Source: Hwanghaeella sp964350445
Lineage (GTDB): Bacteria > Pseudomonadota > Alphaproteobacteria > UBA8366 > Aestuariispiraceae
NCBI GenBank assembly: GCA_964350445.1
Contig: CAYGKA010000018.1
Span: forward strand, 19,605 to 83,604
Direction of reading: 5' to 3'
DNA length: 64,000 bases
The translations under genes were made by a program, and so were the position numbers. Below the pieces are notes generated by a model. The model had not been told where the DNA came from. It saw only the letters and a program-made list of their open reading frames with translations, and searched no databases. Shown piece after piece: positions 18,127 to 25,426 of the stretch (positions within the stretch are counted from its first letter, which is position 1; each line of letters starts with the position of its first letter).

Positions 18127-18609
18127 GTGACAAATCAATCGGACTGCAATTTCCTGGCCACGACGTCGCCGATGATTCAGGCCATTTTCACATATTGGGA
18201 CAAGTTGCGCGGTGAACGCGCCATGCCTGAGCGTGCGGAATTCGATCCCTTGGCGGTTCCCCGCCATCTCCCCGGTGTCTTGCTGGTGGAGGTTGAAGGG
18301 TTGGACACGGAAGGCGTGGGCATTTACCGCTATCGTGTCGTCGGGACCATGGAGGCCGAGAACCGCGGTCACAACCCGACTGGCAAATTGGTCAACGAAG
18401 GCTATTTCGGTGCGTCGCTGGAAGACTCTATCGCGGCATATGAATGGGTCCGCCTGAACAGGTCTTTCATTTACTTACCCTTGGAGTTTGTGACGGACGA
18501 CCATCTGCCCATCAACGAATTGTCGATTCTTTTTCCGTTCGGCAAGAGCACGGGAGAGGTAACCCATATTCTCGTCTATTCAGAACCGAACGACGCCGGT
18601 TTCGAATAG
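18127..18609 (+). CDS. PAS_5-type single-domain protein
   Basis: 160 aa, GTG start at 18127. Pattern: IQAIFTYWDKLRGERAMPERAEFDPLAVPRHLPGVLLVEVEG, then YRYRVVGTMEAENRGHNPTGKLVNEGY, and a C-terminal LSILFPFG...ILVYSE. This is the PAS_5 family, widespread in Alphaproteobacteria, where members are stand-alone PAS folds without an output domain. Ligand and partner are unknown. A second, more divergent PAS_5-like protein lies at 29567. It is convergent with the GST gene, 20 bp away. Confidence 0.8.
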   Translation: MTNQSDCNFLATTSPMIQAIFTYWDKLRGERAMPERAEFDPLAVPRHLPGVLLVEVEGLDTEGVGIYRYRVVGTMEAENRGHNPTGKLVNEGYFGASLEDSIAAYEWVRLNRSFIYLPLEFVTDDHLPINELSILFPFGKSTGEVTHILVYSEPNDAGFE

Positions 18610-18629
18610 TCGCTCCGACACCGTTTGCA

Positions 18630-19256
18630 CTAGGCGGCAGCTGCTTTCTTCTTGAACGGACAGAATTCGCGTTCAGCCAAACGGTCCAAATAGGCGTGCA
18701 AGTTCGGGAAGGTTTCGTCCAGGAACTCAGCCATCCGGCCCATGACGATGGCGGAGCTTACGATGATGTCCGTAACCGAAAATCTGTCACCCAGCATATA
18801 GGCTGTGTTCCCCAGCCTTTCTTCCAGAACAGCGGCCCCCCTTTTGAAGAACTGCGCGGATTGCGCAACGACTTCCTGGCGGCGTTGATCTGCGGGGATC
18901 AAAAAGGGGCTTCTGTTCAGGAATCCGCTCCAGGCCCAGGCCTCAACCTCGCTGGTTGAGAAGAGCGTCCACTGATCGTGTAATGTCCTCTCCCACGTTC
19001 CCGGTTTCGGTATCAGGTGCTTCTCCGGAACGAGGTCAGCGATAGCGTTCACAATCGCAGATGATTCAAACAACGGTTTCCCGTCGATCAATGCCGCCGG
19101 TAACTTCCCCAGCGGGTGTATACGGCGCAGTTCCTCGCTTCCGATCGTCTTGAAGCTGTTTCCCTGCGACCGGTATTCAAGCCCGGCCTCCTGTAGCACC
19201 CAACGGCATTTGGTCGAACGGGTCCGCTTTAGTTCAAACAGCACGATGTCCGGCAT
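18630..19256 (-). CDS. Glutathione S-transferase family protein
   Basis: 208 aa. The N-terminal thioredoxin-like domain is IVLFELKRTRSTKCRWVLQEAGLEYRSQ, with GKLPAALIDGKPLFESSAIVNAIAD giving the cis-Pro and the Glu-Ser that bind glutathione (about 53-77). The helical domain has YMLGDRFSVTDIIVSSAIVMGR (the N-capping SxTD). It is probably a detoxification enzyme. It is divergent from a TetR gene with a 20-bp palindromic operator between them, so it is most likely repressed by that regulator. Confidence 0.88.
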   Translation of the reverse strand: MPDIVLFELKRTRSTKCRWVLQEAGLEYRSQGNSFKTIGSEELRRIHPLGKLPAALIDGKPLFESSAIVNAIADLVPEKHLIPKPGTWERTLHDQWTLFSTSEVEAWAWSGFLNRSPFLIPADQRRQEVVAQSAQFFKRGAAVLEERLGNTAYMLGDRFSVTDIIVSSAIVMGRMAEFLDETFPNLHAYLDRLAEREFCPFKKKAAAA

Positions 19257-19334
19257 ATCCCTGTTCCTTTCCTTGCAACGGTCCCGCCATGAGGGCGTGC
19301 AATCAGTACTTTCCTGACCGTGCGTCAGCTTCTA

Positions 19335-19354
19335 AATATGTTCAAGAACATATT
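19335..19354. promoter_or_regulatory. Palindromic operator between GST and TetR genes
   Basis: AATATGTTC (19335-19343), two spacer bases, GAACATATT (19346-19354): a perfect 9-bp inverted repeat. It lies 27 bp before the TetR ATG and about 80 bp before the GST start. TetR repressors bind palindromes of just this size, usually overlapping their own promoter. Autoregulation plus control of the GST gene is the simple reading. Confidence 0.8.
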
Positions 19355-19381
19355 AAAATGCCCTGAAAGGACCTTTCCCAG

Positions 19382-20047
19382 ATGCCCTTGAGCCGCGAAC
19401 ACAAGATGAAAACCCGCAGGCGCATCGTCGAGGCGGCCCGCCGTTTGTTCAACAAACGCGGCTTCGGCACCGTACCGATCGACGACATAATGGCGGAAGC
19501 GGGCCTCACCCGTGGCGGTTTCTATAACCATTTCAAAGCAAAGGACGACTTATATGCCGAAACCCTGACGGCCTTCGCGGATGCCGCCAAAACGGCGGTG
19601 GAGACGAGCCCGGTGAGAGGTCCCTCTCTGGCAAGGAAATTCATCCGCGGTTACATCTCCCGCCGGCATCTGAAGACCATTGAAAACCAATGTCCCTTGA
19701 TCGCCTTGTCATCGGATGTCGCCCGAGCCGGCCCGACAGTGCGAACAGCCTATGAAACGATCTTGAAAAACCTGGTCGGCATGTTCGAGGAAGCCGCGCA
19801 GAAGAAAGACCCTACCGTCAATGATGCCCTTACCGCCCGGGAAAGAAGCCTCGCGACCGCGGCAATCTGCGTCGGCGCAATGGTCCTAGCCAGGACAGTG
19901 GAGGACAAGACATTGGCGGGCGAGATCTGCGACGCGTCCCGCAAGCTCGCGGAAGAGACCGTGGCAACGAATGGATCGACGGGCGTTGCGACGCCTAGTG
20001 GTCTGACTTCGACACTTCGAACTCCCACCCGAGCATTGGTTGGATGA
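19382..20047 (+). CDS. TetR/AcrR family transcriptional repressor
   Basis: 221 aa. N-terminal HTH: TRRRIVEAARRLFNKRGFGTVPIDDIMAEAGLTRGGFYNHFKAKDDLYAETL (about 10-62). The C-terminal ligand domain includes RGYISRRHLKTIENQCPLIALSSDVARAGPTVRTAYE, the form seen in TetR proteins paired with detoxification genes. The last 20 or so residues look unstructured. It is divergent from the GST gene and probably binds the palindrome at 19335. Confidence 0.88.
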   Translation: MPLSREHKMKTRRRIVEAARRLFNKRGFGTVPIDDIMAEAGLTRGGFYNHFKAKDDLYAETLTAFADAAKTAVETSPVRGPSLARKFIRGYISRRHLKTIENQCPLIALSSDVARAGPTVRTAYETILKNLVGMFEEAAQKKDPTVNDALTARERSLATAAICVGAMVLARTVEDKTLAGEICDASRKLAEETVATNGSTGVATPSGLTSTLRTPTRALVG

Positions 20048-20117
20048 CCGCAATACGGACAAACCAGCCATGCGCACTTATGGTATGCTATCGCCTCTAT
20101 AAAAATCAGGAGCTTCT

Positions 20118-20825
20118 ATGGGTTCACCGCACCTACCCAAGCTGACAACCTCGCTCTTGCATTCGTACAGCGAAGCCGCGCTACGCAATGCGGATGAACT
20201 GCTCACTGAGTCCCTGCTTTTACGCGACCATGACCACATGGCACGAGCCTATTTCTTGGCCGTTTCTTGTATAGAAGAAACGGGTAAGGCACTCCTCGCT
20301 TTCGATTCCCAGAACCGCAACCTTACCGATCCGGCAATCTGCAAGACGCTGAAAACGTCGATGGAAAGCCACGGGCAAAAAATAAACTATGCATTGATTA
20401 TTTGGGCCGTTAGCAGCCCTGATCCACGGGAAGCGGTGAAGGTTGCGCTTGAACTGATCCTTGACGTTAAACACGGACGCGAACCGTCAATGTATAGCGA
20501 TTTGAGGACAGACCCAGATCGCGTGCAAACGCCGCGTGAAATTGTCCGGGCTAGCGCGGCGCGGGATTGTGTCAGACTTGCGCAGAACTGTCTTGTATAC
20601 GCACAAAGCCACGTCAGGGAGAAAATACCACCCAAGTACACGACCGCTCACGATTGGCTGTTCACACTGAAGCCCGCCAAGCTTAAGGAGCTTCTGAACG
20701 TGGAAGACTTCTGGTGGTACTACATCTCGCGCATTGAAGCAGGCCAACAAGACATCGCGGAGGCGGTGCGCGGATACGCGCAGGATCACAGAAAGACAGG
20801 CAAGCCGTTTCGTGCTGAACTCTAG
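20118..20825 (+). CDS. AbiV family abortive-infection protein (HEPN-like)
   Basis: 235 aa, SD CAGGAG seven bases before the ATG. The diagnostic region is HMARAYFLAVSCIEETGKALLAFD (about residues 40-63), the central AbiV/HEPN_AbiV helix pair, followed by a helical body (VKVALELILDVKHGREPSMYSD...). Lactococcal AbiV stops phage growth late by interfering with host translation after phage protein SaV binds; HEPN folds are often RNases. Here it stands alone between a TetR and a DMT exporter gene with its own promoter-like TATGCT, and codon use looks less GC-biased than its neighbours. Acquisition as a single-gene defence module is likely but not proven. Confidence 0.78.
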   Translation: MGSPHLPKLTTSLLHSYSEAALRNADELLTESLLLRDHDHMARAYFLAVSCIEETGKALLAFDSQNRNLTDPAICKTLKTSMESHGQKINYALIIWAVSSPDPREAVKVALELILDVKHGREPSMYSDLRTDPDRVQTPREIVRASAARDCVRLAQNCLVYAQSHVREKIPPKYTTAHDWLFTLKPAKLKELLNVEDFWWYYISRIEAGQQDIAEAVRGYAQDHRKTGKPFRAEL

Positions 20826-20938
20826 ACGAACGCTACAGTGCGTGGCGAATGTTCAAACGACAATAAACGGCTCGGTGGCGACCTAAGCCACATCGCGTCC
20901 GGAAGACAAAATTGGACTCCTCCTTTTTGGTCAATCCA

Positions 20939-21871
20939 CTAGTGGGTTTTCTTGAACTTCTCGGAAAGGAAAATACCGAACAACACGAACAGCAAGGCCG
21001 TGCCGTGGAAGAGCTGAAATTCCTCCCCGATGAACGTTACGGCCATCCCGGCGGCGAATATCGGCACCAGGTTCACGAAAACGCCGGCACGGCTGGGGCC
21101 GATCTTGTCCACACCCAGAATGAAGGTGATCTGGGACACGAAGGAGGGGAAAATCGTTACCAAGGCCACGACAATCCATCCGGTCGGTGTCGGCGCGAGG
21201 AAGTCGCCCATGATGATCTCACCGGCCAGGAACGGAAGCGACGTCAAAAAAGCGACGATGGCCATGCCCGAGAAAAGACCCAACGTCGAGACCGGCGGCC
21301 GGCGTCTGAGGCCTAGTGCGTAGCTGGCATAGAGAAACGCGGCAATGAGCATCAAAAAATCACCGTCGTTGATCGTCAACGTGATGAGCCGTTCGAGACT
21401 GCCGCGCGTCACGACAATGACGACACCAACCAACGTTACCGCGACTCCCAGTGCCTGGATGACGGTGATCTTCTCCCGATACAGGATATAGCTTCCGACC
21501 ATCACAAAGACCGGGATCGCCCCTTGGATGATGCCGAGGTTGATCGCCGTCGTACTATGCGCGGCGATATAGAAGACGGCGTTGAAAAGCGTGAACCCCG
21601 CGCCCCCCATCGCAACCACAAAGCGCCAATGCCGTTTCAGGACAGGCCAGTCGCGGCGGATAGGACCGCGCATGAACAAGGCGATCAACAGTAAGACCCC
21701 GGCCCAGCGCGCCGTCACCAGGGCCAATGGGGAGATCTCCCCCACCGCCAGTCGGCTCAACACAGCATTCCCGCCCCAGCACATGGTTGCGAAAATCAGA
21801 AACAGATAGGCATCGAAAGCCCATTTCGGTCCCGTTCCCGGTCCGTTCTCTGCCTTGGCTGTATCGCTCAT
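20939..21871 (-). CDS. EamA/DMT superfamily transporter
   Basis: 310 aa, ten hydrophobic segments arranged as two EamA repeats. Repeat one starts YLFILFATMCWGGNAVLSRLAVGEISPLALVTARW; repeat two around DFLMLIAAFLYASYALGLRRRPP...GWIVVALVTIFPSFVSQITFILGVDKIGPSRAGVF. Drug/metabolite exporters of this class move amino acids, nucleosides or small metabolites. It is divergent from selO (149 bp between starts). Confidence 0.9.
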   Translation of the reverse strand: MSDTAKAENGPGTGPKWAFDAYLFLIFATMCWGGNAVLSRLAVGEISPLALVTARWAGVLLLIALFMRGPIRRDWPVLKRHWRFVVAMGGAGFTLFNAVFYIAAHSTTAINLGIIQGAIPVFVMVGSYILYREKITVIQALGVAVTLVGVVIVVTRGSLERLITLTINDGDFLMLIAAFLYASYALGLRRRPPVSTLGLFSGMAIVAFLTSLPFLAGEIIMGDFLAPTPTGWIVVALVTIFPSFVSQITFILGVDKIGPSRAGVFVNLVPIFAAGMAVTFIGEEFQLFHGTALLFVLFGIFLSEKFKKTH

Positions 21872-22019
21872 TGCTGTGATCCTGAAAGGGTCTGGGAAAT
21901 CGAGGCCAAGATCGGCACTTGATTTTCAATGCGGCGGTGTAATTGTCGTGGGAGGTAAACACCATCTTCCCACCGCCGTCGAGCAAACTAGACGTCCCGA
22001 AGGCGCAAAGGAGTTTTTC

Positions 22020-23462
22020 TTGCCAGTATCGCCCGCCTACCGTCCCGATATCCGCCATCCGTCGCTTGGCACTGAATTCTATGATCCGGTCCAATCGGCG
22101 GACTTTCCCAAGAACATTATACGGTTCCGAAACGACCGTTGGGCTGAGCGAGTCGGGTTGGAGACTTTGACGGATGATGAATGGACCCGCCATTTCGGGC
22201 GCTTCGAGCCCTTGCCCGACAATTTGGGCGGTCCCCTGGCGCTTCGCTATCACGGCCATCAGTTCCGGGTCTACAACCCGGAACTGGGAGATGGTCGCGG
22301 CTTCTTGTTCGCCCAGCTTCGTGACGCTGTCGACGGGCGCCTTCTCGATTTAGGCACCAAGGGGTCAGGTCAGACCCCGTGGTCGCGGCAAGGCGATGGT
22401 CGTTTGACCCTGAAAGGCGGCGTGCGAGAGATCTTGGCGACCGAGATGCTGGAAGCCTTGGGCGTCAACACGTCGAAAACGTTCAGCCTGATCGAAACCG
22501 GCGAAGCGCTATACCGCGGCGACGAGCCGTCCCCCACACGATCCGCGGTCCTGGTCCGGCTCAGCCACGGCCATATTCGGTTCGGCACCTTCCAACGCCT
22601 CTTGGTAATGGGCCAGACAGCGGAGAAACGGTCGCTCGTTGACTATGTGATCGAATCCTATTGGCCGGAAGCCGCAGACAGTCCCGAGCCCGTCATCGCA
22701 CTGTACAGCCATGTCATGCAGGCCTTGGCGCGCAAAGGCGCACAGTGGTTCGCCGCCGGCTTCGTGCACGGTGTCTTGAACACAGACAACATGGCCATCA
22801 CCGGTGAGAGTTTCGACTACGGCCCTTGGCGCTTCCTACCGGTTCTAGACCCTGAATTCACGGCGGCCTATTTCGACAATTCAGGCCTCTACAGTTTCGG
22901 CCGCCAGCCGGAGGCACTGCACTGGAACCTTGCGCGGCTGGCAGAATGCTTGCTGGACCTGGCCCCACAGGAAAAATTCGAGGACGTCGTCGGCCGGTTC
23001 GGGCAACTTTTCGAGGACGAACTCGTCCGACAGACCCATTGGCGGCTGGGCTTGGAAATCGGCGACGCAGACAAGGCGCAGGACCTGACGAGGGCGTTCT
23101 ATGCCGCCTTGCGGGAGAGCGCCGCCCCCTATGAGCAGACTTTCTTCGATCTCGCCCACGGGGCCGACGCGGCGCGCCTCGCGGAATCGCCGAGTGCCGA
23201 ACACTACAGACTGGACTGTTTTGGTGACGTTCTGGCCGCAATCCGGCAGGCCCGGCGCATCGCGGGCGCCGCCGATCATCCCTATTTCAAAGGCGACCGC
23301 CCAGTCACCATGCTGGTCGATGATGTAGAGAGTATTTGGGCGGCGATAGACGAGCGGGACGACTGGAGCCCGCTGGAACGGACGATTGACCGCATCCGGT
23401 CCATGGGCAACGCCTATGCCGGAATTTCCCGGCCGGCAGCAGCCCGAACCGCGCCGCTATGA
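22020..23462 (+). CDS. selO: Protein adenylyltransferase SelO (YdiU/UPF0061 family)
   Basis: 480 aa pseudokinase-fold enzyme that AMPylates protein Ser/Thr/Tyr using a flipped ATP; E. coli SelO acts in oxidative stress. Key patterns: YHGHQFRVYNPELGDGRG, LDLGTKGSGQTPWSRQGDGRLTLKGGVREIL and FVHGVLNTDNMAITGESFDYGPW, whose Asn and Asp residues bind metal and act in catalysis. The start is set at TTG 22020, with AAAGGAG six to seven bases before; the upstream in-frame extension has no homology. Many SelO proteins carry a C-terminal Cys or Sec; this one ends AARTAPL without it. The 3' end overlaps the convergent kinase gene by 6 bp. Confidence 0.9.
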   Translation: MPVSPAYRPDIRHPSLGTEFYDPVQSADFPKNIIRFRNDRWAERVGLETLTDDEWTRHFGRFEPLPDNLGGPLALRYHGHQFRVYNPELGDGRGFLFAQLRDAVDGRLLDLGTKGSGQTPWSRQGDGRLTLKGGVREILATEMLEALGVNTSKTFSLIETGEALYRGDEPSPTRSAVLVRLSHGHIRFGTFQRLLVMGQTAEKRSLVDYVIESYWPEAADSPEPVIALYSHVMQALARKGAQWFAAGFVHGVLNTDNMAITGESFDYGPWRFLPVLDPEFTAAYFDNSGLYSFGRQPEALHWNLARLAECLLDLAPQEKFEDVVGRFGQLFEDELVRQTHWRLGLEIGDADKAQDLTRAFYAALRESAAPYEQTFFDLAHGADAARLAESPSAEHYRLDCFGDVLAAIRQARRIAGAADHPYFKGDRPVTMLVDDVESIWAAIDERDDWSPLERTIDRIRSMGNAYAGISRPAAARTAPL

Positions 23463-25295
23463 GGTGACGGGAAAAAAGACCGTTACCGTCGTTCCTTTGC
23501 CGAGTTGGCTTTCGATCTGCATTTCGCCGCCATGGTCCGCCATTAGCGACTTCACGATCGACAGCCCAAGCCCCGCCCCTTCCTGCGCTACATAAGCATC
23601 GGTCAATCCGCGCGAAAACGGTTCCGCGATGAAGGGCAGCCGGTTTGCCGGAATACCGACGCCTGTGTCGCTCACCTGGATGGATACGAACCCGTCCTGC
23701 TGCGACGCCGACAGAGTTATCCTACCACCGGGTTCCGTGAACTTGACCGCATTGGAAAGCATATTGTTCACGACCTGCCGCGCGGATCGGGCATCGGCGT
23801 GCACCTGCTGAATATCCGGTGCGACATTCAACACCAGTTCCAGGTTCTTGTCCCCCAGGGCTTTCCGGAAATCGTTTTCTGCGAAATCCAACACTTCGCG
23901 GACATTCAGGGCCTTGAATTCGTACGTCCGCTTCCCGGCTTCAATCGCGGAAATATCCAAAACCTGATCGACAAGGCCCAACATGTGGCCGCCACTGCTG
24001 CGGATGGCATCCGCGTATTCCACATACTTCTCGCCGCCCAGAGGTCCGAAATACTGACCCTTCATCATCTCGCTGAAGCCTAGGATGGCGTTCAAGGGGG
24101 TCCTGAACTCGTGGCTCATGGTCGCCAGGAATTCCGACTTCGCCTGATTGGCTTCCTCGGCGCGCCGCAGGGCTGCATCAAGGGCCCGCGCCGCTTCCTT
24201 TTCGTATGTCACGTCTTGTCCCGTGCCGCGGTATCCGAGAAATGTGCCGTTGTCATCGAATACCGGGTCACCATTGATGCTGATTGTCCTGGGGCCGAAG
24301 TCCGGCCGATGGATGTCGTATGTGAAATTCCGAAAAGATCGATGGTTCTCCAAATCCGTCAGGTGCTGCTCCCATTTCGGTTTGTCGGTAACTTCGGCTG
24401 ATAATTCCCTGCGCGACTTGCCGATGGCATGGCTGACATCGAAGCCGAGAACTTCGCCGGCACGGGGAGAGAAATAGGTGAAGCACAGATTGGAATCCAT
24501 TTCCCACAGCCAGTCCGACGCGATCTCAGCGAATGATCGGAAGCGCTGCTCGCTCTCCCGTAAGGCATCCGCCGCCTTCGCGCGTTCCTGTATATGGCCG
24601 ATGATCGAGCCCAACAGCTTGTTGACGCTTTCGACAACGGCGCGAAATTCGTTCGCGGGATAAGTGACGGCGTCTGGAAGAAGACCCTTTTTCGGGTCGT
24701 CTGGATCGATTTTAGAAAACTCGTCGGCCATTTTCAGCAACGGGCGGGTAAACAGCCGGTTGAAGATGAAAAGCAGGATGATCGCCAGGATCAAGGCCCG
24801 CCCAAGGGCGAAGAGCATCTCGTATCCGGCCTGCCGAAGGACGTACATCGCCGCCTGCTCGGACGAAACCTCGACGACCAGCGTTCCGATAACCTTGTCG
24901 AGTTCGAGCGCGTGGTGCAGTGGGGCCGAGATCGACGTCACTTCGATCGGCAGAAAATCAGCGATCCAAAGGTTCTCGAACGTCGACTCTTTGGTGCTGC
25001 TGCTGACCAGGGAATTACCGAACTCGTCGAATATCTCGACCGTAACGATGGGCTCGAACCGCAACAGCCCGTCGGCTACGCCCGCGGCGAGATAACGATC
25101 ATAGGTAAAGGCGGCCTGACTTGCCGCGCCTTCCACCGAGCCGATCACCGCATTCGCCGTTTCGCGAATATCGGCCAATTGCTGGTCGTATTCCCTGGCT
25201 AGCTGCGCGAAGCCGAAGACAAGCCCCACCCCAACGGCAATCACGAAGATCAGCCAAGTTTGAAGCAACGTTACGCTGCGGGAGTGTTTGAACAT
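23457..25295 (-). CDS. Membrane-bound PAS histidine kinase
   Basis: 612 aa. TM1 at about 8-28, an extracytoplasmic sensor to ~155, TM2 near 160-182 (LGRALILAIILLFIFNRLF), then a HAMP-like linker, a PAS domain (about 250-370, FRSFAEIASDWLWEMDSNLCFTYFS), HisKA with SHEFRTPLN (His near 395) and an HATPase with DTGVGIPANRLPFIAEPFSRG. No receiver domain or adjacent response regulator gene, so it is an orphan kinase. The PAS block closely resembles that in the 30292 kinase (SDWLWEMDS versus SDWAWETDS). Confidence 0.9.
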   Translation of the reverse strand: MFKHSRSVTLLQTWLIFVIAVGVGLVFGFAQLAREYDQQLADIRETANAVIGSVEGAASQAAFTYDRYLAAGVADGLLRFEPIVTVEIFDEFGNSLVSSSTKESTFENLWIADFLPIEVTSISAPLHHALELDKVIGTLVVEVSSEQAAMYVLRQAGYEMLFALGRALILAIILLFIFNRLFTRPLLKMADEFSKIDPDDPKKGLLPDAVTYPANEFRAVVESVNKLLGSIIGHIQERAKAADALRESEQRFRSFAEIASDWLWEMDSNLCFTYFSPRAGEVLGFDVSHAIGKSRRELSAEVTDKPKWEQHLTDLENHRSFRNFTYDIHRPDFGPRTISINGDPVFDDNGTFLGYRGTGQDVTYEKEAARALDAALRRAEEANQAKSEFLATMSHEFRTPLNAILGFSEMMKGQYFGPLGGEKYVEYADAIRSSGGHMLGLVDQVLDISAIEAGKRTYEFKALNVREVLDFAENDFRKALGDKNLELVLNVAPDIQQVHADARSARQVVNNMLSNAVKFTEPGGRITLSASQQDGFVSIQVSDTGVGIPANRLPFIAEPFSRGLTDAYVAQEGAGLGLSIVKSLMADHGGEMQIESQLGKGTTVTVFFPVTS

Positions 25296-25426
25296 GGGCG
25301 AATGCCGACCGTGAAATTTCCGTCAAACAGGACTTACACTTAAAGCTTAGTTTACCGACCCCCGAACGATGCATATTAGACTTGGCTGGCGTAAAGTGTC
25401 ACCCACGCAAAATCACTACAGACGGA

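Noticed and set aside
22362..22380. GGGGTCAGGTCAGACCCC-like inverted repeat
   Set aside because: It lies within the conserved GTKGSGQTPW coding segment of selO, so the repeat follows from codon choice.
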